Positions 42,282-53,297 of a stretch of DNA of 64,000 bases are shown in pieces. This stretch comes from DATJLY01 sp963773665 (GTDB taxonomy: Bacteria; Pseudomonadota; Alphaproteobacteria; ATCC43930; CGMCC-115725): the NCBI GenBank assembly GCA_963773665.1, contig CAVZBZ010000009.1:62001-126000 (forward strand), read 5' to 3'. The notes under the pieces were generated by a model that was given only the letters and a program-made list of their open reading frames with translations, did no database searches and was not told where the DNA came from. A program made the translations under genes and the position numbers. Position 1 is the first letter of the stretch. Each line of letters starts with the position of its first letter.

Positions 42282-42935
42282 CTATGTGCGGGGATACCCC
42301 ACCGTCTGTGCGAAGGTGACGAACTGTTGATCCGGCAGCTTCAAGGCGCGCCCAAGCTTCTGATAATCGACGGCGCCGCGAAAGACCGTCGCCAGTCCTT
42401 CAGAAGCGCAGAAAAGATACACGTTTTGGCCGATGAAGCCGGTGTCAACCGATGCATAGAGGCGGCGCTCCTCGGGCGAGATATCCGTCATGCGCTCGCC
42501 ATGGGCGACATAGACGAGGTTGAGCGGCGCGGTCGCCACGAAGTCCTGAAGACCCGTCTGCGGGCGTATGTCGCCCTTGAGATAGGGTATCAAGGCATGC
42601 CCCTTCGGCTCATAAAGCCGCACGCCATCGGCCAATGCGACATAGAGGTCCATCACCATGACGTGTCGCCAATAGGGAGCCGTGCGGTCGCCGCTCGGAC
42701 GATTGATGCCGAAGGCGGCCCACAGCAGATCCGACAGGGTCTGCGCCGAAAGCGGTCGATCCGAATATTCGCGCGTCGAGCGTCTTATTTTGAGCGCCGC
42801 CATCAGCGGCATGCCGCCTTGGCTTCGCGGCGTCGGCAGGTCGAGAGGTTCGAGCCCCTGCGCGACTGCGACCGTTGGTGCTCCGGCGAGTGCGGCGCTC
42901 GCGAGAATCCCGGCACCAGCTTTGCGTCGTGTCAT
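42282..42935 (-). CDS. exported SagB/ThcOx-type nitroreductase
   Basis: 217 residues from ATG 42935, chosen because GGAG lies 8 bases upstream. The N terminus MTRRKAGAGILASAALAGAP ending in AVAQG is a Tat-like signal peptide (twin Arg), suggesting export of the folded FMN protein. The core shows LKIRRSTREYSDRPLSAQTL, LLWAAFGINRPSGDRTAP and FIGQNVYLFCASEGLATVFR, as in SagB/TIGR-type oxidases. It sits between the FAD subunit gene and another nitroreductase in one operon. Confidence 0.82.
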   Translation of the reverse strand: MTRRKAGAGILASAALAGAPTVAVAQGLEPLDLPTPRSQGGMPLMAALKIRRSTREYSDRPLSAQTLSDLLWAAFGINRPSGDRTAPYWRHVMVMDLYVALADGVRLYEPKGHALIPYLKGDIRPQTGLQDFVATAPLNLVYVAHGERMTDISPEERRLYASVDTGFIGQNVYLFCASEGLATVFRGAVDYQKLGRALKLPDQQFVTFAQTVGYPRT

Positions 42936-42984
42936 GATCATCGCTCCTTTGCGCATTTGGCACCTTCGTCGATCGGCGCGCGGA

Positions 42985-44016
42985 TCATTGGCCGGCGACG
43001 GCCTTCAGCACCGCGCGGCGGACAAGCGTCTCGAAAAGCGGCAGCTTGTAGGTATTCAAGGCGAGCGGCGTCGCGCCGTTCAGGGCGGCACGGCCTGCTT
43101 CGCCAGCCGCGCTTGCATCGATGCGCCTGCCGATGAGTGCGCTCTCGGCCGCCTGCGCCCGGTGCGGCACCGGCGCCGCCGCGCCGAGGATGATCACCGC
43201 GCTCTTGCAGCTCTCGTCCGGCGCCAGGTCGAGCACCACGGCGACATCGGCGAGCGGCCAATCGAAAGCGTCCTTCTCGCCCTGCTTCAGATGCGCCGAA
43301 CGCACGCCCGCCGATAGCGGCGGCACGTGAAGCGCGATCATGATTTCATTCGGCTTCAGATCGTTCTCGCGGTGGGGATCCCTGTGCGGCAGCAACAAGA
43401 AATCTTCCAGGGCAACACGGCGTGTGGCGCCCTCCGTGCTCCTAAGTTCCACCGCGGCGCCCAATGCCACAAGCGCCGTCGCGAGCGTGGAAGGGTGGAC
43501 GATCGCGCACGGCCGATTGTCGAATATAGCGTGGTATTGGTTTTGTCCTGAAAGCGCGAAGCAGTGAGTGCCGCCCTTCTTGAGGCAATGATGGTGCTTG
43601 GAGCGGAAGTACCAGCACCGCGGGCGTTGCAACAAATTCCCGCCGACAGTCGCGACGTTGCGGATCTGGGGGCTTCCGGACCCGCCCGCCGCATCGGCGA
43701 GGATAGGGTAATGGGAAGCGACAAGAGGATGGCCCGCGACGGCCGCTATGGTTGCAAGCGCGCCAATCCGAACGCCCGCCCCATCCTCCGCCTCTATGCG
43801 GTCGAGACCAGCTATTCCCCGAAGGTCGATAACACGTCGCGGTGCGATGAGATCTTCCTTCATAAGGCCGAGGAGATCGATGCCGCCCGCCTTCAAGACA
43901 TCGCCGTTGGCATTGGGCGCATCGGCGCCCGTGACCATCGCGTCTGCGACCGTATCGAACGGCGTCGCGACGACATCTTGCAACATGGCCAGATCGACCC
44001 GCGCAAAGGTGTGCAT
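42985..44016 (-). CDS. molybdenum hydroxylase FAD subunit (PaoB/YagS-like)
   Basis: 343 residues. The FAD loops are LKAGGIDLLGLMKEDL and IRNVATVGGNLLQRPRCWYF. The stretch RCWYFRSKHHHCLKKGGTHC with a further FALSGQNQYHAIF holds the extra Cys of the PaoB/YagS subgroup that bind a 4Fe-4S cluster. GGAGCAATGACACG precedes the ATG. It passes electrons from the Mo and 2Fe-2S subunits to the acceptor. Confidence 0.9.
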   Translation of the reverse strand: MHTFARVDLAMLQDVVATPFDTVADAMVTGADAPNANGDVLKAGGIDLLGLMKEDLIAPRRVIDLRGIAGLDRIEAEDGAGVRIGALATIAAVAGHPLVASHYPILADAAGGSGSPQIRNVATVGGNLLQRPRCWYFRSKHHHCLKKGGTHCFALSGQNQYHAIFDNRPCAIVHPSTLATALVALGAAVELRSTEGATRRVALEDFLLLPHRDPHRENDLKPNEIMIALHVPPLSAGVRSAHLKQGEKDAFDWPLADVAVVLDLAPDESCKSAVIILGAAAPVPHRAQAAESALIGRRIDASAAGEAGRAALNGATPLALNTYKLPLFETLVRRAVLKAVAGQ

Positions 44017-44029
44017 CGTGTCATTGCTC

Positions 44030-46348
44030 CTAAAGCACTTTGCCGAGCGCGGCGAGCACCCGTGCCGGATTCATCGGCAGCGACCGAATACGCACGCCGA
44101 GCGCGTTGTAGGCCGCGTTCGCAATCGCCGCGGCAGTCGCGATCGTGGCGGGCTCTGCCACCCCACAGGCATCTGTGGCACTGCGCCCCAAATAATTCTC
44201 GATCAGCACGACATCGATTGTCGGTGCGTCGGCAACCCCCGCGATCTTGTAGTGATCAAGATCGGCATTCATCACATGACCAGTGCCTTGATCGACGACG
44301 CGCTCTTCGAACAGCGCATAGGAGAGGCCCATCACGATGCCGCCGTGAATCTGGCTTTCGAGCAGCAGCGGGTTGATCGGGCGGCCGCAATCGTGCACGG
44401 CGACCACGCGCTCGACCCGTACGACGCCGCTTTCGGTATCGACAGTCACTTCGGCGAACTGCACGCCGCCGATGTCGGCATGTGCCAGGCCGCCGAATGG
44501 CGTCACGGCCCGGAATCCGCCGTAATCATCGCCGCGCCGGGCCGTGGCGCTGATCTCATCCTCGGCAAGAAGCGCTGCTGCCTCTTCGAAGCTCATTCCG
44601 CGCCTGGGGTCATCGCGCCGGAACACGCGGCCACGGCCAAACTGAAGCTGCGCGGGACCAACGTCCAAGGCCGGCGCGACCTGGTTCAAGAGCCGCTTTC
44701 CGACCTCGAAAGCGGCCTTACGAGCTGCCGGCGTCAGCGAGCCTGTCACTTTGCTGCCGCCCGAGCTGACTCCGCTGGGGAAATCGGAATCGCCGATTCG
44801 GACGGAAATGTGTTTCGGCGCGATTCCTAGCTCCTCTGCGACCGTCTGGGCCAGGACCGTGCTCGTGCCCGTGCCGATGTCCTGGACAGCGGAGAGCAGC
44901 GCTACCGAGCCATCACGGCGAATCCGTACCTCGCAGGCGCCGCTGCTCTGTACGATGCCGGGCCATGACGACTGTGCGACACCGATGCCGCGCTTCACCG
45001 GTCCGCGGTCGGCGCCTGCGGCATGGCGCGCGCCCCAACCGATCCGCTCCGCGCCGATCCGCCGCTCTTCCCGACGCGCCGCGTTGCGATCGATGCGGTC
45101 GCGTAGCACCAGCGGATCGAGGCCGAGAATCTCGGCAAGCTCGTCGATGACCTGCTCCAGCGCGAATGCACCTTGGACGTTGCCCGGCGCACGCATCGCG
45201 CATCCGGGTGCCGTATTGATCAGCACATCGTACTGCGCCATCGCGAAATTCGGGCAGTGATACATGGCTTGCGCGAAATTGCCGACGCCGGCGCCGCGCG
45301 CGACGCCCGCAGTGCCGTAGGAAAGAAGAGAGATCGCCGTCAGCGTGCCGTCGCGCTTCGCCCCCACGCTGAGCTGCTGCCACGTGCCGGGCCGGTTGCC
45401 GCCCGCCAACTGCTCCTCGTGCCGGTCGAGGGCGAGGCACACGGGAGCGCCGGCCTTGCGCGAAAGCGCGATCGCGACAAGCGTGAAGTCTCCCGGCGAC
45501 AGCTTCGATCCGAAGCCGCCGCCCATGAAATCGCAGACGATGCGGACCCTGTCCGCCGGCAGATCGAAAGCGGCAGCGATTTCTGTCCGGCTTCCGGCCA
45601 CGTCTTGCGTCGAAAGATAGACCGTCAGCCCGTCGGCCTGCCAATCCGCAACAACTGCGTGCGGCTCGAGGCAGCTATGGCTCTGAACCTGCGTTCGGAA
45701 CGCCCCTTCGGCCAAGGCTTGGGCGTCCTTGAAGCCTTGCTCGACATCGCCCCGGGCACCGCCGAAGGGACCCTCCACAGGCCCGCGCAGATTGCCGCGC
45801 GCGGGCTCGCCATCGGGCTCGGCCGGTTCGAGCTCTTCGACCAAGGGCGCGCCTGGCTCTCGCGCATGGTCCATGTCGACGACGAAGGGCAGCGGCTCAT
45901 ACTCGACCTTGATGAGTGACAATGCCTCGTCGGCAGCAGCGCGGGAGGTGGCCGCGATCCCGGCGACAATGGCGCCGACATAGGACAGTTTCGGCATCTC
46001 GGCGGCTGTGACGATCTCGTTGGGACCGTCCCCGAGGTGCAGTGCGCGGACCGCCGGATGCCGCTCCGCCGCTCTGGTATCGATGCCAATTACTCGGGCA
46101 TGGGGGCAAGGCGAACGAAGCAGGCGGGCGAAAAGCATTCCCGGAAGCTTCACGTCAACGGTGTATCGCGCGGCGCCCGTCACTTTCGCAATGCCGTCGA
46201 TGCGAGGTATGCGCTTGCCGATCGCCGAGAGCTCGGCATTCGGAGCGAGAGGAGGCGGCTCCTCGGTACCAATGTCACGCCCGACGACACCGAGACCTGT
46301 GCGGTCGATGCCGAAGACCAGTGTCTCCCGCCGCGTGTCCTTGGACAT
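44030..46348 (-). CDS. molybdenum hydroxylase large subunit (PaoC/YagR-like)
   Basis: 772 residues. GKRIPRIDGIAKVTGAARYT opens the fold; CDFMGGGFGSKLSPGDFTLV and CAMRAPGNVQGAFALEQVID bind the molybdopterin; the catalytic Glu is in GVAEPATIATAAAIANA near the C terminus. E. coli PaoC oxidises aromatic aldehydes; the substrate here is not known. Gene order is 2Fe-2S, Mo subunit, FAD subunit (Pao order is 2Fe-2S, FAD, Mo). Confidence 0.92.
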   Translation of the reverse strand: MSKDTRRETLVFGIDRTGLGVVGRDIGTEEPPPLAPNAELSAIGKRIPRIDGIAKVTGAARYTVDVKLPGMLFARLLRSPCPHARVIGIDTRAAERHPAVRALHLGDGPNEIVTAAEMPKLSYVGAIVAGIAATSRAAADEALSLIKVEYEPLPFVVDMDHAREPGAPLVEELEPAEPDGEPARGNLRGPVEGPFGGARGDVEQGFKDAQALAEGAFRTQVQSHSCLEPHAVVADWQADGLTVYLSTQDVAGSRTEIAAAFDLPADRVRIVCDFMGGGFGSKLSPGDFTLVAIALSRKAGAPVCLALDRHEEQLAGGNRPGTWQQLSVGAKRDGTLTAISLLSYGTAGVARGAGVGNFAQAMYHCPNFAMAQYDVLINTAPGCAMRAPGNVQGAFALEQVIDELAEILGLDPLVLRDRIDRNAARREERRIGAERIGWGARHAAGADRGPVKRGIGVAQSSWPGIVQSSGACEVRIRRDGSVALLSAVQDIGTGTSTVLAQTVAEELGIAPKHISVRIGDSDFPSGVSSGGSKVTGSLTPAARKAAFEVGKRLLNQVAPALDVGPAQLQFGRGRVFRRDDPRRGMSFEEAAALLAEDEISATARRGDDYGGFRAVTPFGGLAHADIGGVQFAEVTVDTESGVVRVERVVAVHDCGRPINPLLLESQIHGGIVMGLSYALFEERVVDQGTGHVMNADLDHYKIAGVADAPTIDVVLIENYLGRSATDACGVAEPATIATAAAIANAAYNALGVRIRSLPMNPARVLAALGKVL

Positions 46349-46829
46349 CTCTGGAACCCTTCATTTCCGCAGCCGCGAGCGTCGCTTCGCATATCTTGGG
46401 ATAGCTGCCACAGCGGCAGAGATGGCCGCATATGGCGGCTTTCACGTCCTCGAGCGTCGGGTTGGGATTGCGTGCAAGGAGCGCCGCGCAGCTCATCACG
46501 AATCCGGGGGTGCAGAACCCGCATTGCATGGCGTCATGCTCGACGAAGGCCGCCTGCACCGGATGCAGGTGGCCGTGCTTCGCCAAGCCTTCGATCGTCG
46601 TGACGTCGCGCCCTCGGACATCGATCGCGAGCATCATGCACGAGCAGATCGGATTCCCGTCGATCCAAACGGTACAGGCGCAACATGCGCCGGTATTGCA
46701 AGCGATCTTGGTCCCCGTGAGGTCGAGCGGTCCCCGCAGCACCTCGGCGAGCGTCATGCGAGGCGGGATCTGCAGCGTCCGAGAGGACCCATTTATTTTC
46801 AGCGTGAGGAATAAGGACTCTGGGCCCAT
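46275..46829 (-). CDS. molybdenum hydroxylase 2Fe-2S subunit (PaoA/YagT-like)
   Basis: 184 residues from ATG 46829 (GGAAGGG upstream). First cluster: CNTGACCACTVWIDG with a distal CSCMML; second cluster: CGFCTPGF and CGHLCRCGSYP. No Tat signal peptide, unlike E. coli PaoA, so the complex is probably cytoplasmic. The reading frame runs 74 bases into the Mo-subunit gene, giving an Arg-rich tail (after AAAEMKG) not seen in the family; this may be a shifted stop. Confidence 0.9.
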   Translation of the reverse strand: MGPESLFLTLKINGSSRTLQIPPRMTLAEVLRGPLDLTGTKIACNTGACCACTVWIDGNPICSCMMLAIDVRGRDVTTIEGLAKHGHLHPVQAAFVEHDAMQCGFCTPGFVMSCAALLARNPNPTLEDVKAAICGHLCRCGSYPKICEATLAAAEMKGSRDVQGHAAGDTGLRHRPHRSRCRRA

Positions 46830-47035
46830 CGCAGCCAACCCTTCCAAATTCGATCGAGGGCACCTCTGTCACCCAGAGAGATGGCGCTTCAATTCACATA
46901 GCTACGGAGCCTGGGCTTGCTTCCGAATTCCGGTCCTGATCATAACGAGCGCGGCAACGCGTCTCTTTGCGCAGATCGCATTTTCGCGCGGCGCACTCGG
47001 ACCGCATAACCTTAGCTGTCGAGGGCGTCTTCGCG

Positions 47036-47049
47036 TTGATCTACATCAA
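47036..47049 (-). promoter_or_regulatory. FNR/FixK box, exact consensus, in the 46830-47141 gap
   Basis: TTGATCTACATCAA is a perfect TTGAT-N4-ATCAA site, centred 213 bp before the 2Fe-2S subunit start, so a long leader or an unseen short gene may lie between. The rest of this gap shows no gene. The other neighbour, the ACP gene, ends here and is not the target. Confidence 0.65.
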
Positions 47050-47141
47050 TGGAGTTCTGTCCACAGGTATGCAACCTCAACGCTCCTGGAGTCTTCACGC
47101 CTCGCAACTGGTGCCTCAAGCAGTACCGCACCGCGTTTGCC

Positions 47142-47402
47142 TCAAGACTTCGCTGCCGCCTTGCGCTTGGCCGAGAGATAAGCCACAGCGCCGTCGATGC
47201 TCGCGATGCAAGCATAATCGCTCTCGGGAACATCGATCTCGAGGGCCTCGTGCAGCGCGATCACGTAGTTGAGGAAGTCCATCGAATCAATGTCGAGCTG
47301 GTCGCGGAAGCTCTTATCGGGTGCAAGGGTGGCCTCGTCGAGCTCCGGCGCCACTCCCGCAAGCGCGTCCAGCACGGTCCTGCGAACATCTATCTCGATC
47401 AT
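47142..47402 (-). CDS. acyl carrier protein
   Basis: 86 residues. FRDQLDIDSMDFLNYVIAL contains the phosphopantetheine Ser (about 40) in a DIDSMDF context; the rest is an acidic four-helix carrier with a basic C-terminal tail (AKRKAAAKS). Its ATG overlaps the E2 stop by four bases, so it belongs to the 2-oxoacid dehydrogenase operon. Which synthase or transferase it serves is unknown. Confidence 0.9.
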   Translation of the reverse strand: MIEIDVRRTVLDALAGVAPELDEATLAPDKSFRDQLDIDSMDFLNYVIALHEALEIDVPESDYACIASIDGAVAYLSAKRKAAAKS

Positions 47403-48545
47403 AGGCTTTGCGGCTCCTGGAGCAACCGCGCGATGGCGGAGAGACATCGAGCGCCGCGGTGCCCGTCGCTTACGCGATGGTCGCCGGCAAGCGAACATGA
47501 AATCACGCGTCGCGGTACCACCGCGTCCGCGACGACCCACGGCCGCTCCACGATCATGCCGAAGCCGACGATGGCCACTTGCGGCGGATAGATGACAGGA
47601 AAGACGCACTCCGCACTCTGCTCGCCGAGGCTTGTCACCGTGATCGTCGGATCGGAAAGCTCCGAGCTGCGCAGGCCGCCCCGTCGCGCGCGACCAACCA
47701 AGTCGCGAAGCGCGCTCATGAGCTCCTGGAGCGGCAAACTGTCCACGTCGTGGATCGCCGGCGCAATCAGTCCGCTCTCGCCGATGGAGATGGCGACGCC
47801 GAGATGGATCCGCTCGCTCGGCTCGAAGCGGCCATTGATCCAGAAGCCGTTGAATTCACGATACTTGCGGAGCGCACGGGCAACCGCTTTGAGGAGGAGG
47901 ACGCCGTAGAGAACGCGTTCCAGCGGAGGCCGCCGGGCGTTCTCCGCATCGAGCCAGCGCAAGGCCGGCTCGAGGTCGATGGTATGAGCGAGATAGTAGT
48001 GCGGGATCTCGCGCTTGGACCGCGCCATTGCCGCGCCGATAGCTTGGCGCATGGCATCGATTGGGCTTGGAGCAGGAGCCCCCGCCGCATGCTCTACATC
48101 GGCCAAGGTGATGGCGCCGCCGGCGCCGGTGCCGGCAATCTGTTTCACGTCGACAGCCAGCTCAGCTGCGCGCTTGCGCGCCGCTGGTGAGGCACGGACG
48201 CCGGCCTGGGGCGTAAGAGCTGGCGCCGTAGGCGGCCCGGGTGGGAGCATCGCGATCCGCGGTGTCGCCTGAACCTCCTGTGACATCGGCGCCGCGGCGG
48301 CCGCCGCCACATGCTCGCCTTCGCCGCGAATGAACGCCATGGCGGATCCCACGGCGAGCTTCTGACCAGGTTTGGCAAACAGGGTCTCGAGCGTGCCGGT
48401 CTGAAACACCTCGATCTCGATCGCACCCTTGTGGGTTTCAACGACTGCAATGACATCGCCCCGGACGACGCGATCGCCGGGTTTCTTCAGCCATTCCACA
48501 AGCGTGCCGGCCTCCATGTCGGCGCCGAGCGACGGCATGAGGAAT

Positions 48546-48553
<8 letters not shown>
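47399..48553 (-). CDS. 2-oxoacid dehydrogenase E2 (dihydrolipoyl acyltransferase)
   Basis: 384 residues from ATG 48553, 8 bases inside the E1beta end. One lipoyl domain (residues 1-75, lipoyl Lys42 in VVETHKGAIEIE), a peripheral-subunit-binding domain (ASPAARKRAAELAVDVKQIA, about 120-155) and the acyltransferase core ending in AGDHRVSDGHRG with the catalytic His (about 359). ETHKG for the usual ETDKA is seen in acetoin-type E2s. It moves the acyl group from E1 to CoA. Confidence 0.92.
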
Positions 48554-49525
<972 letters not shown>

Positions 49526-49529
<4 letters not shown>

Positions 49530-50539
49530 GCCGCAGCCTCCTTCTTACGGACATTGGGCGGGGTCATAACGTCTCTGCAAAGATCCGCTACCGGCTCCCA
49601 ATGTCCGGCTTCGGCATAGGCGACGGCATCGTCGATTTCCGCGGCAATCTCGGTCTCAAGGCGCGGCAGATCGTCCGAATGAAGAGCGCCCGTATTTTGC
49701 ATCCATGCTTCGAGAAATGGGATCGGGTCGCGCTTCTTCCACTCCTCTACCTCGGCTTTGCTGCGGTAGAGCTCGGGATCGTACATCGAGTGCGCGCGGA
49801 AGCGATAAGTGCGATTCTCGAGGAAATAGGGCGCGCCGGTTTCCCGCACGGTACTCGTCGCTCGTCGGCCCGCGATCTCTACCGCGACCACGTCCATGCC
49901 GTCGACGGCCTCGGCGCGGATGGCGTAGCTCTCGGCATGCCTCACGAGGTCGATTTGCGACTCGGCGCGCTCGATTGCCGTGCCCATCGCGTAGCGGTTG
50001 TTCTCGCAGACGAACAGAACCGGGAGCTTCCATAATGCGGCCAGGTTGAGGCTTTCGTGGAACACGCCCTCGGCGGTCGCGCCATCGCCGAAGAAGCAAG
50101 CCGTGACGTTGCGCTCGCCGCGCAATTTGTCGGCGAGCGCCAAGCCCACGGCGAGCGGCAAGCCGCCGCCGACGATCGCGTTTCCGCCATAGAAGCGAGC
50201 AGCCTTGTCGAACACGTGCATGGAGCCGCCGCGTCCCCGGCTGGTGCCTTCGATCTTGCCGTACATCTCGGCCATCAGGGGCCGGGCCGCGATGCCGCGC
50301 GCGAGCGCGTGGCCGTGCTCGCGATAGGTCGTCACCACGGCGTCGGTGGGCGCGAGCGCCTGCATGACGCCGACCGCGTTCGCCTCCTCGCCGATATAAA
50401 GATGAAGGAAGCCGCGGATCTTCGTGGCCGAATAGAGCTCGACGCAGCGTTCCTCGAAGCGGCGGATGCGCAGCATCTCGCGCATGAGATGCAGGAGATG
50501 ATCGCGATCGAGACGGACTTTTTGAGCGTGGTCGGTCAT
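49526..50539 (-). CDS. 2-oxoacid dehydrogenase E1 alpha subunit
   Basis: 337 residues. The thiamine-diphosphate motif GDGATAEGVFHESLNLAALW (GDGx26N, continuing to VFVCENNRYAMGT) is clear, together with IRRFEERCVELYSATKIRGF, LYIGEEANAVGVM and FRAHSMYDPELYRSKAEVEE. It decarboxylates pyruvate, acetoin or a related 2-oxo compound; subgroup not resolvable by eye. Overlaps the synthetase gene by four bases. Confidence 0.94.
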
Positions 50540-52329
50540 GAGCTGGTCTCGAGCGCCGAGATATCCCCTTCGGGCAGGCCCAGCTCGCGCGCCTTCAGCA
50601 AGCGGCGCATGATCTTTCCCGAACGGGTCTTGGGCAGATCGGATGTGAAGTCGAGCTCCTTCGGCGCGACGGCGGCGCCAAGACGCTTGCGCGCGTGAGC
50701 GAGGATGTTGCGTTTCAGCTGTTCGCTCGGTACCTGTCCGGCTTTCAGCGAGACGAAAGCCTTGATGATTTCGAACGCCATCGGATCGGGCTTGCCGATT
50801 ACGCCCGCCTCGGCGACCGCCGGATGCTCCATGAGCACGCTCTCCACCTCGAAAGGACCGACGAGGTGGCCTGACGTCTTGATCACGTCATCGCTGCGGC
50901 CGACGAACCAGTAGTATCCGTCGGCGTCGCGCTTCGCCAGATCCCCGGTGAGATACCAGCCGTCGCTGAAGCATTTCGCATAGCGCTCCGGCGCGTTGAG
51001 ATAGGCACGAAACATTGAAGGCCATCCGGGCCGCAATGCCAGCTCCCCCTGTTCTTCCGGGTCATCGACGGTTTCGAGCGAACCGGCGGCATTGCGCCGC
51101 ACGATCGCGGCCTCGATCCCCGGCAGAGGCTTGCCCATCGAGCCCGGCTTGATGTCCATCGTCAGGAAATTGGCGATCATGATGCCGCCGGTCTCTGTCT
51201 GCCACCAATTGTCGTGGAAGGGGCGGCCGAGCGCGATCCTTCCCCATTCCACCGCCTCGGGATTGAGCGGCTCGCCGACGCTCGCCATGAAGCGGAGCGC
51301 CGAGAGATCGAAGCCGCGCGCGATCTCGTCGCCGGCGCGAATCATCATGCGGACGGCCGTGGGGGCCGTGTACCACACGGACACCCGCTCTCCTGCGAGA
51401 ATGCGATACCAGCGCTCGACATCGAAGTCGGCCTCGTCCACGACCATCGTGACGCCAACCGTCAGCGGCGCGACGAGGCCATAAGAAGTGCCGGTAACCC
51501 AGCCCGGATCGGCGGTGCACCAGAAGATGTCTTCCGCATGGAGATCGAGCGCGAGCTTGCCGGTGATGTGATGCGCGATGACGGCCGCGTGGACGTGAAG
51601 CGCGCCCTTGGGCGTTCCCGTCGTTCCGCTCGTGAAATGGAGAAGCGCCGGGTCTTCGGGATCGGTCGGAGGAATCTCGAACGCCTCCGGACAACGTATG
51701 AGTTCGTCGTCCAGCGCGAGCGTTCCCGGCGCGCCGCCCGCGCCGCCCGCTTCGCCGGCGAGAAGGACATGTTTCAGGGCGGGCAGCGAATCGCGCACTG
51801 CGGCCACCTTGCGCCGATAGAGCGATTCGTTCGTCACGAGCGCGCGCGCATCGCCGAGCGCGAGCCGCGCGCGCACCGGTTCTGGCCCGAAAGCGGAGAA
51901 GAGCGGAGAAAAGACGCAACCGGCCTTCAAGCTGCCGAGCGCGGCAATGTAGAGCTCGGGCACACGGCCGAGCAGCGCGAAGACGCGGTCGCCTTTCTCA
52001 AGACCAAGGCGACCGAGGAGATTGGCGAAGCGATTGCTCGCCTTGGACAGCTCGCCATAGGTCAGGTCGCGCCGCCCGCCTTCCTTGGAGAGCCAGCGCA
52101 ATGCGACCTTGTCCCCGTGGCCCGCGCGCACGTGCCGATCGACTGCCTCGTGCGCGATATTGAGGCCGCGTCCGCCCGGCAGTCCATCGAGTTCGGCGCG
52201 CGCCGCCTCCCAGCGAAAGCCCGCCCGCGTCGTCTCGTAGTCAGGCATGTTGGGCGCGACGGCCCACCCGCCCCGGGGTTTTCGGATGACCGGCAGGTGG
52301 CCGATCGTTGCGGCTTTGCTGCCTGTCAT
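50536..52329 (-). CDS. acetyl-CoA synthetase-like acyl-CoA ligase
   Basis: 597 residues. LHFTSGTTGTPKGALHVHAA is the P-loop, NWWQTETGGIMIANFLTMDI the substrate/adenylate motif, WYLTGDLAKRDADGYYWFVG and GRSDDVIKTSGHLVGPFEVE the hinge, and PKTRSGKIMRRLLKARELGL carries the acetylatable catalytic Lys of AcsA-type enzymes. It makes acyl-CoA from acetate or a short acid and ATP via an adenylate. Slightly shorter than AcsA (about 650). Confidence 0.92.
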   Translation of the reverse strand: MTGSKAATIGHLPVIRKPRGGWAVAPNMPDYETTRAGFRWEAARAELDGLPGGRGLNIAHEAVDRHVRAGHGDKVALRWLSKEGGRRDLTYGELSKASNRFANLLGRLGLEKGDRVFALLGRVPELYIAALGSLKAGCVFSPLFSAFGPEPVRARLALGDARALVTNESLYRRKVAAVRDSLPALKHVLLAGEAGGAGGAPGTLALDDELIRCPEAFEIPPTDPEDPALLHFTSGTTGTPKGALHVHAAVIAHHITGKLALDLHAEDIFWCTADPGWVTGTSYGLVAPLTVGVTMVVDEADFDVERWYRILAGERVSVWYTAPTAVRMMIRAGDEIARGFDLSALRFMASVGEPLNPEAVEWGRIALGRPFHDNWWQTETGGIMIANFLTMDIKPGSMGKPLPGIEAAIVRRNAAGSLETVDDPEEQGELALRPGWPSMFRAYLNAPERYAKCFSDGWYLTGDLAKRDADGYYWFVGRSDDVIKTSGHLVGPFEVESVLMEHPAVAEAGVIGKPDPMAFEIIKAFVSLKAGQVPSEQLKRNILAHARKRLGAAVAPKELDFTSDLPKTRSGKIMRRLLKARELGLPEGDISALETSS

Positions 52330-52335
52330 GAGGGC

Positions 52336-52944
52336 TCAGCCCTGCGCCGCCGGCGCCCCGCCCCAATGCCTCTGGACGGCGGCGCGCACGGTGGCGAGGT
52401 GTTTTTCCATCGACTTCCCGGGCAGATCGGATGTGATGGACGGAAAGTGAACATGCTCGAGCAGCTCGATGCCGCAAAGCGAAAGGAGGTGATCCTTTTC
52501 GAGCGTCCGCATCGCGCCCCACTGCTTGCTGCGGCGGAGGTAGCCCATGTCGGCGCCCGAGCTGGTGAAGATGAGCGCCTTTTTGCCGGTGAAGCGGGGG
52601 ACCATCTCTTCCGCGCGAAGATCGTAGGCGACGCCCGCCGCGAACACGCGGTCGATGTAGCCCTTGAGCATGGCTGGCATATAGGCCCACCAGAGCGGAT
52701 AGAAGAACGCGAGTGCGCCGGCGCTGAGGAGGCGGCGCTGCTCGCGCCGCACGGCGCTCGGAACGAAGGGCTTTGCTGCGCCCATCAGCTCGCCCTCGCT
52801 CAAGAGCGGGTCGAAGCGCGCGCGATAAAGGTCGCGCACGACGACCTCCTGGCCCAACGAATCGAGCTCCTTCGCATAGGCGCGGGCCATGGTCTGTGTA
52901 AAGCTCTGGCGCTTCGGGTGGCAGACGACCAGAAGATGCTGCAT
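52336..52944 (-). CDS. flavodoxin-like NAD(P)H oxidoreductase (MdaB/KefF type)
   Basis: 202 residues from ATG 52944. LLVVCHPKRQSFTQTMARAY is the FMN-binding start, LAFFYPLWWAYMPAMLKGYI with DRVFAAGVAY the core motif of the flavodoxin_2 family, and KALIFTSSGADMGYLRRSKQ follows. A soluble quinone or azo reductase. First gene of the operon running to the ACP; the FNR-type box is 76 bp upstream. A 70-bp copy of its 5' part survives as a relic at 24794. Confidence 0.9.
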   Translation of the reverse strand: MQHLLVVCHPKRQSFTQTMARAYAKELDSLGQEVVVRDLYRARFDPLLSEGELMGAAKPFVPSAVRREQRRLLSAGALAFFYPLWWAYMPAMLKGYIDRVFAAGVAYDLRAEEMVPRFTGKKALIFTSSGADMGYLRRSKQWGAMRTLEKDHLLSLCGIELLEHVHFPSITSDLPGKSMEKHLATVRAAVQRHWGGAPAAQG

Positions 52945-52986
52945 GGCAATCGCTCGCGGCTCCGTCCGTGGCATTTCTCTAGAAAA

Positions 52987-53027
52987 ATCATACCGTAAGG
53001 GGGCCCGCCTGGTTTGATCCACATCAA
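52987..53027 (-). promoter_or_regulatory. FNR/FixK promoter of the NQO-ACS-E1-E2-ACP operon
   Basis: TTGATCCACATCAA (53014-53027) is an exact palindromic consensus. TATGAT on the reverse strand (52987-52992) is centred exactly 31 bp away, as in class II FNR promoters. It predicts a leader of about 35 bases before the ATG at 52944. Confidence 0.78.
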
Positions 53028-53297
53028 CCGGAAACCGGCTACCGTTTTGCGCCCTGTCCTTGGTGGCGCTTGAGAAGCCTTTGCACCTGGGCCGCCACCT
53101 GGTCGGCGGTCCAGGTTGTGAAAACCCACCGAACCGTGACCCCAGGCGACAGAACGCTCAAGAGTCTGATCCAGCTATAGTTTCCCGGCGGGGAAGTCGG
53201 ACCTCTGGAATACGCTCCGAGTGTTGCGCGATAACTTCGACGGCAAGGTGCCGATCAAACCCTGACACGCCCGCTCGCCGCGAGCGCAGGGATGACG

